A DNA stretch of 64,000 nt from Lycocorax pyrrhopterus obiensis (Eukaryota > Chordata > Aves > Passeriformes > Paradisaeidae), in the NCBI GenBank assembly GCA_014706295.1, contig JACSVZ010000002.1:108434547-108498546 (forward strand), written 5' to 3'. The notes beneath the pieces are model-generated. The model had not been told where the DNA came from, made no database searches, and saw nothing but the letters and a program-made list of their open reading frames with translations. This document shows, one piece after another, positions 25,601-40,600 of the stretch. Position 1 is the stretch's first letter, and every line of letters starts with the position of its first letter. The position numbers and the translations under genes were made by a program.

Positions 25601-28600
25601 ACAACTTACATTAACCTGCTATAAAAAACTGTAACACGGTAGAGTTTTCAGATAAAACAACTCAAGCCTAAATAGGTACCTTCATGTTTCAAGAACAACT
25701 CGTTTAATGTTCAGAACTTAAGCCAGGGGGCTTTGTTCACATCATTCCAATTTTGAAAGACTTGTGGATTTTACAGGCTCCAACTAATTCACTCCAGCAG
25801 CAGGCTTTTTAACAGAGGTTAATTCTGACATTCTTCCAGGAGACGAGCCCCAGTGATCTGAACTGTTACCACCTTTCCTTCTGACGTAAGTCAGAACCAT
25901 GTGCAGCTAATCTTGGCAAGTGAGATGCTGTAGACATAACAGTTCCTTTGACCTAAAAGTACATCTTTCCTTCTGTCTGGCTTCTCAAAGAAATCACAGT
26001 GGTTACTCTGACAACAAAAATAAACACAAAGGCAGCAGACTATTTTTCTTTCAGTGAGTTTGATAACGTTACTTGTTAACATGAGCTATGGTATTACAGC
26101 CCATTTTTTTTACATGAAACTTTCGTTTCATCTGTAAAATTCTGAAGCAGTGAGTTTAAAAATTGAAAAAGATTTCACACTTGCATACCAGGCTTTTATA
26201 TCATAGACCACATAGCATCTCTCAAAAGGATTTATGTCTAATTAACAATATTTCTAAAGTTTCTAAAGGTAATGTTCCACTAACCTTTTTTGATGAAAAG
26301 AATGATTGAAAGACTCTGGATAATGAAGACTTGTTTTAATAAGATTAGAAAGCTGCTCTGGCGTTGGTCTTGCAGGTACCGGTGTGTTTTCTGGTCGAAA
26401 AAACTTTAAGAGAACTGTTTCTGGTAGCTCCTGAAACAAATTCAGAATAACATTCAAAATAGTAACATAAGGTACAAGAAATCCAGTCACAGAAGTCACA
26501 GTTTTCCATTATGAACTATAGCTCATAAGGGAAACAAGTCTGCAGCACCATGAAGCTCACATTTTTTTCCAACGTGGTTTGTATTTAAGCATGCTGGACG
26601 AGGAACTGATATGATTTATCTATTACCTTCTTTTGAGACAGATTTCACAGTTGCTTGTGAAAACACTATCTGTGCAAGCTTCACAAAAGCACGCTATTGT
26701 TGCAGTGGTTTGCTAGTGCTTGGGTTTGGCTTCTAGGGAAAAGGGACAGCATTTACACTGTTCCCTGTTCAGCAACTGTACCTAACAACAAAAAAATTCA
26801 TCACCTGCCTTAGGAAGTTCAAAACAGGAAAGTCAAGGCACAAGTCTCCCAGAATAGATCCAAAGTAAAACAAACAGAAATTTATAGGAACATGTTAACA
26901 CTGACAGAAGGATTTAATAACAGAGAATCTTTGAAATTGCATAACGAACACTTGCAGATATGAAAGTTACCTATGAAAGCTCAAGACAAGCACTGACACA
27001 CTACTTGGGATTCCCCCTAACCCTCTGGATGGAATGAGTTTCTGAAGCAGAAGAAATTAAGTGATACAGAAAGCTGCAACCAGCCTGCATTTGGTGCAGC
27101 ATTTCTGTCCAACATCATCTAATCTGGTTTGTGAGCAGGATTTATTCAGGCAGGGGCTGTTCTTTAGTATTTCCTTATGAACCTATTCTGCAGAAAATCC
27201 ATCTTTAGAAGAAAAAAAGAATTTGCAGCAGTAAATGTGACTGCCTACTAAAACCACATGAAACCAGATTTTTAAAAGGCCACCAGTAAGTTGGTACAGT
27301 GTAATAAAGTTAATACTTTTCATTAAAAGGTGATAGATTGTACCTTCTGAGTTGAAAAGAAACACTACAGGCAATGAAACGTGACTTAAAAATCAAACAC
27401 ACTGGGCGTTCGGAAATGTGTATGAGCACCTTAGTCACAGTGCTGATAACACCAGGATGACACCAAATGTCTTAACAGGCTTGCAAGTCTTTCCTTCAAA
27501 AGGAAGAGTAGTTTTCTCAAAAAGTAATTTGAGAAGAAAAAAAGGTATTCCACAGTAACAATAAAATATATTTTAAGTGTTGAATGAATTTGGTGTTTCT
27601 ATCCTACGCTGTCTAACAATGCAAACTGACAGCATGAAACACAGCAGAGATTATTACAGGTTTTCATTTAAATTATTCTCTCCCCTCAAATAATAGTCCA
27701 ACCAATTTTCAAGGCTGCCTTCAACCACACAGCAATATCCTACATACTGTAGTTTGCCCTAGAGTCAATTACCTGTTCCAAGTCCTCCCAATCAGAATTC
27801 ACGAGTATTTTTTTAAAACCCTACAAAAGACAAATACGAATATTTACCTCTACAAGTAGAAAAGAACATCATGAAATGCAGCAGGAACATTAACTGGTGA
27901 AAGTGCAGAGTGCTGTTAATATTTCAAACCTTTAGTTCTAATATTATACCTCTGTTGAAGGACTGGAAAGCAGCAAAATTAATCATTTACCAGCAAAGCT
28001 AAATCTTAATTCCAGACAGCTTCTAGGTGTCAGAGTCAGAAAAGATGTCTGTCTCTCCAAGTCCAGCTGCTCAAACTCTAGGCTTTTTGTGACTGTGTAC
28101 CTAGAACAAAGGCTAAGATATGACATTTAGCCCATGATTCTCTTACCTAATGAATGGTTCAGGAAAGAATTAAGCACTTCAAAATGGTAACCAAGATGTG
28201 CATACAGATCAGAAAGCTACCTAGAGACAGCTAACAAATGCTTAGTTTAAGGATGCATTAAACTCCTGCACTACTCTGGAGCCTGTGAAATTGGATCAAG
28301 GCTTAAAAAAAAACCAAACCAAAAGCCCAAACCTACTTGGCACCTGTAGCCTCCCTTCAAGAATATACACCAAGCAGTAACAAACAGCTTTATACTTAGA
28401 AACAAAGCAAAAGACAAATCAAGAACTAAACAGGTGATATTTTGTTGTTGAACTCCTAGATTATGAGCCCAAGTGGAGTACAGCCTTTTTGGGGTGGGGG
28501 GGGAGGGAGGGTGGGAAGAAATTCTGGCACTTAAAATCTGCTTGCTGACCCTTTGCAAAGCCTCCAAAAGCATCACAAGCTCCAGTAGCCAGCATAAACT

Positions 28601-31600
28601 GCATACAAGAAAGCCACATCAATGGTTAGGATTGTTCCTTTAAAAAAAGTTATGGTGTAATTTGAGTGTCTCATCCACACAAACTGGTAGAGGTAGAGAG
28701 GCTTGACTGGAAGAGACTTCGTAAGGGATTGGAAGAGGGGGGTGTGGTTTTGTTATTGTTTCACATTTTATAGTTGCATTTTAAAGCTTTTTGGGTTTTG
28801 ACTAAAAATACACAACAGTCAGTAGCAGCAGAACGACAGTGCTCCCTCAGTTAGGTTCCAAGAGCTACAAACTGCACAACCGGTGCTTGGAAAGTTGTTT
28901 TCCATTTTTAGAAAGCTTCTTGTCACCCAAAGCCATTTACAAAGGCCAGCTTCAAACAAATACACTCAAACACAAGATTGCTGTTTCAAGTAGAATAATC
29001 GCAACACCTTCACTTATTTGTGTTACAAAAAAGTCCCAATCTTTAGAGTCTGATATTTTGCTACTTTGAAATAGCTATAGATCATCCCTATATACACTTC
29101 TGAAATAGTTACACAGGTTTCAAATCTCTCCTGCAATTATACTTAGCTAAAAGTTGGAAAGGCAACATTGAAACAATTCAAAGCATCTTTTAATAGATGT
29201 AATAGACAGATCTACCCATAGTACATTCCTTAATATCTCCAAATGCATTTTCAAATTGAAAAGTTCTTCCTTTCCATCAGATGGACAGAAGTGATGGTAT
29301 TTTCACATACAGTCACTTCAAAAGATTTTTATACCTAATATTACACAACTTAAAGTTTTCAGTTTCATAAACAATATTCTTAAAGACTGGGTCAATGTGC
29401 TCTTAAGCACACCAGAAAAAGTTAAGCACCACAATTTGATTTCCAAGTGGTATGGAAAATCAGCATATTTGCGCCATAAACTGCAAGTCACGCGTGGCCA
29501 AAAGGATTATTGACACACTGGGGCAAACAGGAGGGACCAATACGCACAGCACGGAAGAAAACCTAAACAGCAACCTCCTGAACGAAGCTAAGCAGAAGTA
29601 AAAGCAGAATATATGAATACATGAAAGCAGAATAAGAGTGAGACATCTAAGTTGTGTGCTTTTCTCCCTTTCCCATTTTAGACCTGAGAACCTCCATTTT
29701 AAAACCTCAGTTTTAAGTTGCTTCCTTCAACATGTGACTCATCTATATTCATTCTAGTTCTCAACTACAGAAATGACAACTCCAGGAACAGTACTTTACT
29801 GACACTAAGAATAATACATTTGAAAACAGATACCATCAGCTCTTAAGTCCATAATGGGTAAAAGCAGCAGATCAAATGTTGCAGCTATTTGGAATATTTC
29901 ATTCATGACAATAATATAAGCCAGTCCTCTCAAACTGGTACTGTATCTGCTACATTAATTGATACAACGAGTGAAAAATGTTTATTTCAGCTCTTGATGT
30001 TGATTTACCCTTAAGAACTTTGCTTTTTCCCTACTGAGGTGGTTTAAGGAAAGTCTTAAATCCATTCCAACAATCTCTGTTTTATTCAAGCATCTCCTCC
30101 CATGTATTCTGTAAAAAAACCCCTGAACTAGCAAAAGATGTCACTTCCAGTAATAGTTAGGAAAAATACTTATTTAAACCCTACCCTCTCCTACATTTCA
30201 AGAATTCCTGCTTCCAACCAAACTGTTGCTGACTCACTAAGCTTCATGTATTTTAAGAAGCAGTGTTACCAAAAATTATCCTCTCTGAAGTGAAATACTG
30301 CCAGAAAGCCTGCATCCATCCTTTTTGCATTTTATGGATTTTACTTTAGGCTAGTGCTGGTCTAATTCACAGGACAAAGTGTGCAGCCCAGGCGAACATC
30401 AGTGGTGTGAAGCCTTGGCAACCGAAGTGTGGCAAATGCCCTAGTATCACACTGTTACTTCCATCCCACCACATTACACTTTTCCTTTGGAATCTTTTGT
30501 ATTTAATTCACCAGATTAGAAAAACAGGGGAGAGAGCAATAAGAAATAATATTAATCAAGACCTGACTGTGACTGGATGTTTAATGCATTTCAAGTTTTT
30601 GTCCTTTCACTAATTTAAGGTAGAGAGGTCAAGAAGAGACAGAATAGCTGTATTTCAGATGCAATCTTAAGTTGACCTTCAGTTAAAACTACTTGGTTCC
30701 AGAAAGCATGTTTCAGAAGAGAAACAGAACCTATAGCACTATCATGGTCCAAAAAACCAGCCATGATTTACAAATACTCAGCTGATTTTATAAGTGAGGT
30801 TTTTATTACTTGGCCTGAAATGGATCTATTCAAAGCGATTCACTTTACTAACACCTTATGTGATTTTTTTCTTCCTATATTGTTGCCTGTGACTATTAAC
30901 ACAACTATTAACATGTAGCACCTTCTGATTCAAGGCAACAAACTATATTTAGCGTTTTTCCCCCACCTTTAAGCCACAGGACATTTTTTTCAAAAATACA
31001 AATGAGAGGAAGGATAAGATGACAAATGTTTTCCATAATATCCAGAGAGATTTCTATATGAAACAAATAAATGCTTTAACCAAGTCAATATTTTGTAAGT
31101 GTTCCTTCAGCATACTACATGTTACGACTCCAAACTTCTAGAACATAAAGGTGTAAGTAGTTCATCACATCTCCTGGTAGGCCTACTGTGTTCAGTAGCC
31201 TATGCTCAAAAGTAGTGCTATTTTGTTGTACAAAAACCCTCTAGTGTAAACAACAATAAGAAACATTTGTACTCAGTGACAGAAAACCAGCTTTAAAGTC
31301 ACAGTTATTGTAGTGGTTGGAATGAAAAAAGGTTAGTATTCCTATTTCTGTTTTGAACAAATGTGGGAAGAAAAGAAAGCACATGCATTTGAGCATCAAA
31401 GAACTTGTATAGAATTTTACTGTTACTCACATTTTTAATATGTGGGTTCATAAAGAAATTCTACCCAGAAAAACATTCTAGCCTTTCCCCAAGCCCCACT
31501 GTAACCAGAGGTTTTATCTTGATTTTATCAAATACTACAGCAAGTTATGCTACTGCAATACAGAATAATTGCATCCTGTTGTCTGTTCCACCTCCCTGTT

Positions 31601-34600
31601 GTGCATTAAATGTCCCACAAGGAACCAAGCAGAAGTAACCACCCATCACTGTGCCTCAGTCAGCGGTCTAACATCTTACACACATAATTAGGATAACTTT
31701 TTATCAGTTCACCCAACTACCAATCTACCAGCAACTGCTGGAACCATTTAAACATAACAGTGCCAAAGAATATCAACCTCCTGTTCTTCACTACAATGCT
31801 TTACTGAAGCTTTGTTTGCTTGCCTGAACAGTAGTAGAAGCTTCTGTAAACCCACAGTACATCTTTAGAAGCTGGCAAAGAGTTAATCTGAGATACACTG
31901 TAACTGACAACGCAGTAGAAGCCAACCAGTACAGAGAATTTAACTAAAATATAAAGTAAGCGATCTCAATTTGTTCAACAGAGTTATTTGATTAATTTGG
32001 CTAAGATTTGAGTCATTTCTCACAAGACTAAAAGAAATAAAGGAGAGGGCAGAGAGAAATTTTGTTCATGTTTCCTCCGTGTCTGTTGTGAGACTGTTCT
32101 TGGGTTGGGGATAGCTGTCTGTGTCTGCCAGACACAAAAATTGCTTTGCTGGATACAACAGCATGAAGCAAAAGAAGTCAAGAAGAAAGTCACTGTAGAG
32201 GAGGAACAAATAAAACTCAGCAATAAATGCAGAGTGGACTCTTGCATCCTAGGTGACACCCTGTTCAGAATCTGCAATTCATTTTTTTCCCCCAGATCAG
32301 AGCAGCCCTCTATCTTATGAACTGGTAATCCGCATGTGTTGGTAAAAAGCATGCACCTCCATCTCCCTCTGCTGTCGAGTCCTCAGAAAACAACCAACTT
32401 CAATACTGTCAGCAAAAGGCAAATCAGGAACAGTCTAGACTAGAGTTTACAACCCTGTTCATGACTTAAGAGAATAAACACAGACTTACAAGAAAACACT
32501 ATATACTGAAAATATTAAATCAGAAGTAAAGTTTGGGTTTGGGATTTTCTGCCATCACTCCTCCCCAGCTTTTCACTGCTTGTGTTACTTGAATGCAAAA
32601 GCAAGATAATTCAAAGACAATATGCAATTCTTAAGATATTAAATATATTATTTTCTCTATCTAGCCTAATTTAATTCTATTTTGGGGATTCTTTTAATTC
32701 TGAAATGTGGACTGAATAAAGTAAACTGCTGCAAAATCTCAAATCAATTAATTTATCATACCTCACCTCCTACCTCAGAGCAGTTTATCTGCTCTCCTCA
32801 CAGTATTAAGATCCAATTTTAAAAAAGGTAGTATATAAGCATATGAAATTTCTCAATTCTTAGCTGTCCTGAGATTACAGGTTCTTAAAATTTATGCTAA
32901 CTCTGGGCTTTAGTTATCAGGAGGATACAGAATTTACATGTTTGTTGAAAAAAAACCCAACCACCAATTACTCTTATGCCAGATTTCAACTACATGACAA
33001 TGCAGATACTTTTTTGCTTCCAACTAAGGTACAGAATACTTCAAAAGAAGTGTGTTCCTCATACTGAAGAAAGTGAATACAATAATCAATGTAGAATCTA
33101 TATGAAGACAGTTGCAACAAAACCTGATGAGAAACAGATTTTAGACAGAGAATGCTAATATAGTAGCATATATTCCTCAAAAAAAATTGAGGGTACATAT
33201 GGATGCTCCTTGTTGCTGGTGGTAGAATTAATTTCTTTAGTTTGAAATTGCACATGATGCAAATAAATAGAGTTCCAGTCAACAAGAAATGCAAATTTCC
33301 ACCTGTACCATATTCAGTCATTTGTTTATTTTAGGATGCAGATGCAATTCATTTCTATTTTCTCTTCCTATCCATTTGTGAGATACAGAACTTAATGAGA
33401 TCAGTTGTTCACAGTATTTTCTCTCCTAACCTTAGATGTCTACAGTGGGATCTACTGTTCTACATACACATTAAGACAGGAAAATCAGGGGGCAGTTGTC
33501 ATTAGACTAATACAGCCTCTCATACTGCACAGCATAGCTAGAGCCCATGTGTGCAAATTCCCATTTATTTCATAGCACAAAGAACTAAATGGAAAAAATT
33601 ATCTTAGCAATGTACAAACACTTAAAGGCTTATGAACCAAAGCCAAAGCGCACAGGTTCAGAGTAATTCACTACTTGCATTATATCATGGTATTTATAGG
33701 AAGACATTTGTCCTGTATTGTTTTCTTGACAAAATTAATACATAGTACTCTTTCCTGCAACTTTAAGAGCTCACTAAAAGCTAATATTATGTTTGCAATA
33801 TTGGTAAAAATGTTAGAATGGCATCAAAGCAAGAAGGAACAGCAATGTGCTGCTCAGCAGAAGACTAAACAAGCACAAGATTCTTCTTACTCTGCACATT
33901 AGTCTTCTTCATCCACATAAACTGAATTTAGTATAGATGTTTTCAGAGAATCTTAGCTGTAACTTCCATAGTTGTTACCAATCCATGTACCAGCCACCAG
34001 TTTCTTAAGGATGCTGTTTTCTTTCATCAAGCAAAACAACTATAAACTGCACCATCTTACTATTAACTTTGTTATGAAATAATCATTACCTTTAATACCA
34101 TTAACAAGTTTCTAGTTCTAACTGAAATACCACAGAACAGTTTACTGCAACAACTGCTCATCAATATACTTACTTGCATACATACATGCTTCTCATCTTT
34201 CAACTGAGCCTAGCTAGTTCAATACAGAAGACTAAGTAAACGTGGAGTCAGTCGGCCTGAATTATTCAGTAATAACACATATCTGATGTTAAGATTATAC
34301 AAAAGCTTCCACTTATATACTAGAGAATTTACTAAGTCCATTTAGAGAAAGAAGCACTTGTAAAGGAAAACTTCACGGTAGATTACCTGCTTCTGAGGAA
34401 ATGAAAAGGCCTCCTTCCCAACTGTGTTAAGGGCAACATGATGCTGGCCCTCCAAAATAAGCTGCTTGTTGTCTTCCACAACATATGCCTACAGAACATA
34501 ATACAAAGACATCTGCAGACCAGAAACTACCATAAGATTCATAATACAGAATTGCTGACTGCCCCGTAACTGAAGTGGAACATGCTGTACTGATCAAAAC

Positions 34601-37600
34601 TTAGAGGCTAGCATGACATATTTATGCGAATTTCCACTTCGTAATATCTGCATCCTGGTAAATGAGACCCTTTTCTTCAAAGCAGACTGGGTCACTCTTA
34701 AAGGTCTATAAGAGCAAGCATTAACAGACCTCTTAGTTTAAGATTTCATAATTTTCTTTTTTAAAAGAGAACTTAGAAGAACTGGGTGCATCCAGAGTAA
34801 TGTAAAACCATTTAAGGACACATTACAGTAATAGATACTAAGACTATCTTTGCTTCTTGCATCATTATAATTCATTTGATTGTTCTCAGAAAAAAAAGTC
34901 ACCCATAAATTTCATATGCATATGCCTGAAAGTTCAGGATGCCACATTAAACAATTTTCTAGCTGTAATGCTTCATGTCCAAATTACCACAAAGACCACA
35001 ATCATACATACCTTCCACAGTACCACAATGTTCAAATCCACTTCACTGCATCTTTGTATTAACCTGACTGTTTCATCAAACGATTGTTTCACTACCCTTT
35101 GAGATGCATGAGTATGAGATTGCACATGTGTTCTTTTAAATTCAGAGGATAAGCTTTGAAAAAAGAAGTCTGCACAAGGACTGGCTGAACTTATTATCTA
35201 CAAGAGAAAAAATGGAACAAAGTGTTCAGAACAGGATGCGAGCTGACACAAGTTGCTCTAACAGAGCTCATCATTGTAGCATTTCAGTTCCATTATCCTG
35301 CTTTGCTTCCCTTTGTAAAGCTACAGGATGCCAGACACCTTGGTTTCCATGCTTCACCTGTTAGAGATCAGCCCTACCTAAAGGGCTGTCAAAGGTAATA
35401 TAGGGAAAACAAGAGCTATAACTTGCTAGTTTAAAACTACAAATACAGTCTTGGAAATAGAAGCTTTGATTATTATCACCACAAATCAGCCTACTGTGAT
35501 GTATCAAGTCTATTAGACAGAGCTGAAGCATCCAACTAAGTCATACAAAAGTCACTTTTGCCTACTAATATTTTCCTCAGCTTAGCTAGAATTATTTATC
35601 TAAGTTAGGAACATACACTTTGCTAGCAATAGCACAGATAATAGATTGCACAGCACATCCCCATAGATATGTGGCACAAACAGAAGTACTGTGCTGTTCA
35701 TCATCATGTGTGCCAAGCTCTTCCAGCACCAAAAGCCGGGTAAGGAAACTGGTTTTTAAGAGCGACAGCAATGATACTGTGTCCTGTTGGAGACAACAGG
35801 ATAGGCAAGCAACTTTAGCTTCCCAATCCCTCCCTTCCAAAAATGCTAGCTTGTCCAGAATATGCTGTTGCAGAGCTGCTAATTATTGCACTAGCAGAAC
35901 ACTGGTAGGGAGACAATCCACTTTTGGAGCAACTTCTCAGAAGAGAGGACATCCTCCCCATCTCCCCACTGTAATAAAATGTTCTCGAGGAAAGCTAAAG
36001 TCCCTGCAGCTCAAATTCCAACTCTAAAAATGCAAAGAAGGATCATCTACCTCAGATTTTTAGACCTAACTTCAATTTATATGTTTATGAAATGAAATGG
36101 TAGTGAATAGGTTTTCTTTGGCTTTTAAAAGCTGAATACATACAGGAAAAATGTATGCTCAGCATAAAATAAGCAATCTGACATTCAGATGACTAAATCC
36201 ACTATGCAGATTTCTGATCTAATGCAAGTAGCCTACGTTCCTCAGGTTTTGGAAAAGCATTTGCTGTACCAAGATGATTTGCTGAAAGGATTATTCAATA
36301 CCTGTATGTTTAAAAGGATTAGAGAGTGTGGTAGTCTAAAATCCTAAACTTCTAGAAAAATCAGACTCCTTGAACTGACTGCAACCTCCTACAGTAGTTT
36401 TGAAATTCTAGGACCGACATCCATTAGTTTTCCAGTTTTTCAAGTAAGCTGTAATTAGAATTTTTAACCTGTCTTAGTAAAAGTATAATTAAAAACAAGA
36501 ATCTGATATCTGCAGACCTCTACTAGAAAACTAGAGGGCTGGGATATATTTAAAATAACTACTCCAAAGAGGTGAAAAGGAGGAAAAGCATTAGGAAAAA
36601 AAGTTAGCATTTCAATGTGATCCCAAAGTAGTTCAACTGTGGAGCTGGGATCCTAATATTCCTGACTATACGCTAGCCTAGGCTACCTCACCACCTCTCT
36701 GTCCTTTCACATGACAGGGACACCTCGCACAAGACAAAATATGCAGTTGTACCCATTCACCTACCTGTTCATTTCCAAAGACAATATCTGCAAATGTGTA
36801 ATTTTCTAAGGGATAAAAAGAGAAAGCACCATTTTAGCATCATGAGAAGACAAAACTTCAGCATACAGTATCCAAAAGAGTATTTTTCTCAAAAAGTTAC
36901 CACATTCAGGAAAGAACCTACCTTCTGAGTTTTTGCATCTCACTGCTTTAAAACATAACTTTGCTCTCTCTCTGCTAGCGAGTTTAGTATCTGAAAAAAA
37001 AAGGTGGCAAGATTTGTTTTTCACCCCCAGCATAATCAGAATCTCTTAGACAAAAGTCAGTCTTGAACATTCACAAATAGGAAGCACACTGATGACACCC
37101 AACAAGCACAGCTAATCAGGCATAGCAACTGCACACAACACAACCATATTTCTTGTGAGGAAAGTTATCAGCCACCCCAGACATGGATTTCACTACATCA
37201 CAGAAATAATGTAGCTGTAAATTAAGCTCGTTTTTAAAATTAACTAAGTCCAAATAAGTTAACTGTAAATACACGTTTCTTGAAACACGGACAAAAGACG
37301 AGCTTTAGTATATTTGAAATGGACACAGATTTTGGACATTAATTATTCTGAAAGCCAAATTCAGCTCCTTGTAAGATTCTTTAAACTGTTTTTATCAGGC
37401 AGAAGCTAGACTTGCCATCGTTTCAGTCATAAAAATACATACCTTTGTCTCCAGAGATGTTAACAGATTTTTGAAGCTTCCAATGCTTGCTATTGCTTGA
37501 AACTTGCACTATATGAAATTCCTTAACACCCGTCTCACTCTAAGGAAGAGACAAAAGTTATTTCGAAGAAAACCAATCACAATTGTGATGTGCTACATTG

Positions 37601-40600
37601 CACAGTAAGTGTTCACTGCAAGCTGGCACTGTTAGAATCTTAATTTAACTCATTATTCACACCATTCATAACACACAATACTTAGAGACAAGGAGAGACT
37701 GAAGACCCACCGTAAAGTAAAGCAACAGTCCAAGATCACAGCAACTTCCATTAATTCCAGTAGACAAAGCCACACAAAGAGGAAATTAGGATCCCCCAGA
37801 AAAAGATCCACAAGCTAGTATTTTAGATTAAGAACGACTTTAACAAAAACAAGGCTTTTTAACTCCAATGCAGAACACTGTCCACAAAGCTACTTAGTTT
37901 CTAGGATTACTTCAGGAGCACTGTTATGTCATAAATCCTAGAAACTCAAGATCTATTTATTTTGGGTTTACACATAGACACAATAAAAAGTTGCTTTCGG
38001 AGTTGGCTTCCTTTCTTGTAAAGAGTGAGGTAGTAGTGGAAAACTAAGCCTCACATTATTAACTTGGTAAGTCCTTTATAAAAACATTCCTCCCTCCCTA
38101 AAGGAGTGGACAATATTCAGTAAATGAAGAAAAAAACCAGAATGTACACACCTTTAAAAGAAAACAACAAATCAGCTCAGTGGTTCCATTACCAACTAAG
38201 TGTCTATGAATTCTATGAACAGACAATTCAGTTACCTTGCTTTGGGACTGAAAAAATGGGAGCAGCTTTACCAAAAAAATAAGTAAATTTAAATTAGCAT
38301 GGTATGAAAAACTGAGTACTTTCATCTGCTTTAGTAAGTCGACAGATCACAACAGACATATCTGTATTTGGATTATATTAGCAAAAATGTCTTTATACTT
38401 CGGTGATAAATGTAAACACAGAAACTTCCTCCAAATTGGAGCTTAAGTTTTGACTTTGACATTACCACTAATTCTACCAGTGTTTTCACTGAAAGGCTGC
38501 AGAGGACACAGATAGTTCTGAATGAGACAATCTTGGAAGTTGCAATCAAGAACATTCATCAACTTGGAATAAATCTTCCTAAAAACACTATAGTCTTGCA
38601 ATATGATTAGTATAGGAGACTTCCAGAGAGTTGAGATATAACTTAACATTAATACTCTTTCCAACAGTAATTGAAATGATCAAATATGCAAGGTTTATTA
38701 ATTGTTTGCAAAGTTACTGTACAAAAACCTTTTACTTGAGTGTTGGTTCCAGTGGTGACTCACATATGCTGAGCTTCAGGACAGTATTACTATTAATAAT
38801 AATAAGAACTTACAGTATTGATATTTTCTACATCCACAAACAGCAACATGTTGTCCCCTCTGCCTTCTTCATCCCCAAGTGCATTACTTCTGCAGACCGT
38901 AGCCCGAATGTGCAGAGACCGGCTGGTACATATAACTGCAGTGTGCCTTAATACTCTATGACTAGGAAAGGGAGGAAGGGGGAGGAGAGAAAAGAAAAAA
39001 AAAAAAAGACAACATTTTGAACAACCAGGACCGTCCAGACCATGACACCAAGAAATTTAGCTTTTATGTTTGTCAATATAAAGACCATTAGACTATTTAT
39101 TTGTTTCAACCACCAAAGATATGCTTTTCACTGAAGACACCCTACCAAACCTACTTTATTTTTAACCATCTTGCTGCATGGGTAAGTGCTCTTTAAACAC
39201 TCAGTCTCTTAGGCAGTGTGAAACACTGGAGAAAAAGGTTCACATGTTACCGTGAGGAAACATACATCAGAACTATTTCAGATGGAAGACAACTGGCAGA
39301 GTGAAAGCAAACAGACACCTATTGGCACACAGATACCATTATGCTACTTAATGCCACCAAATGCTTTGGAAAATAGTTTTGAGTAAATAAGCCACAGCAA
39401 GACCACTACTTAGTCTCATCTCTTGCCATAAATATTTACTAAAAAGCACTTAGAATACCATTGCATTCAATAAATTCTCCTGAAAAGATAATAAAAAAAA
39501 AAATAAACCACTGCTACCCTGCCTTTTACCGGGCATGCTCAACCTCCAAGACAGCAGACCCTTTGTGAAAGTTATCTTCATGTTTTTCTAAAGATGAGTA
39601 CAATTCCATTCTTAGACACCATCAAAACACATGAGCTTTTCCCATGTAGAAGCTTTTAGTTACCACAACTTCCACGTGGAAACATTTTAGAGGCATGTTA
39701 AAGTTTGATATGCATCGCCTACTAAATATGCTGAAACATCATGTGACACTTGTTTTTGGGAGGGAAAAATCAGTGGCTTCCTAAACACTACTTCACAATG
39801 TCACAACTGCAGAAGAAACTTTACAGTTTTGCAGTTAATATTCAGTTATACGGATGCCTGTACAGCTTTCAAGTGGCACAAATTACATCATTTTTTGAAC
39901 ACTTAAAAGCTATGCTCAGTCTACAAAGAGCACTGTTAAACCAGAGGAGTTCCCTTAAGTTCCCCTCAAAAGTTACATACCACAGGGAGTAAGTACATTT
40001 CTCAAACAACCCTTTTCCATCTCTCCAACACCTCCGTTTCTGAATGCTATGAGTTGTAGGGGGACAAATTCCCTATTCCTGCAGACTAGCTTAGAGCCAA
40101 ATGAAATGCTAACTTCGGTATTTCAGAAGCTACAGAAAAATCTAAACCAACAGTACATTTGCATTACTTCAATTTTGAGAATATGCAACTGATCCACTCT
40201 CAACCATCTTCAACTTACTCTGTTTTGGTTTACACTGCAAACCAGTCTCACAGTACATGAACTTTGTTTCTGACTCAGAAGTAGCCTGGAAAACAAGCTT
40301 CAGCCACAAGAAGACATTCAGTCCATCTTATTAGAGCTTATCTGAAGTAACCCTGGTACAGACATCAAGCATGCAGCTTTAGGCTGGGACAGTCAATTTT
40401 ATTCACAGTAGCTGGTAAGTGGCCATGTTTTGGATTTGCACTAGAAATAGTATTTACACAGGAATGTTTTTGTTATTGCTGAGCAGGGCTTGCACAGGAT
40501 CAAGGCCTTTTCTGCTCCTCACCTGATCCCACCAGCAAGCAGGCTGGGGTTGCACAAAAGGGTGGGAGGGGACACACCGGGACAGCTGCCCCCCAGCTGA

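Larger units (their letters stand above)
22624..26284 (-). other. TRAPPC8: TRAPPC8 introns E26-E27 and E25-E26
   Basis: These two introns flank exon E26. They hold a 16-bp tandem duplication at 24,782, and nothing else was recognised. Phase continuity leaves no missing coding bases. Confidence 0.75.
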
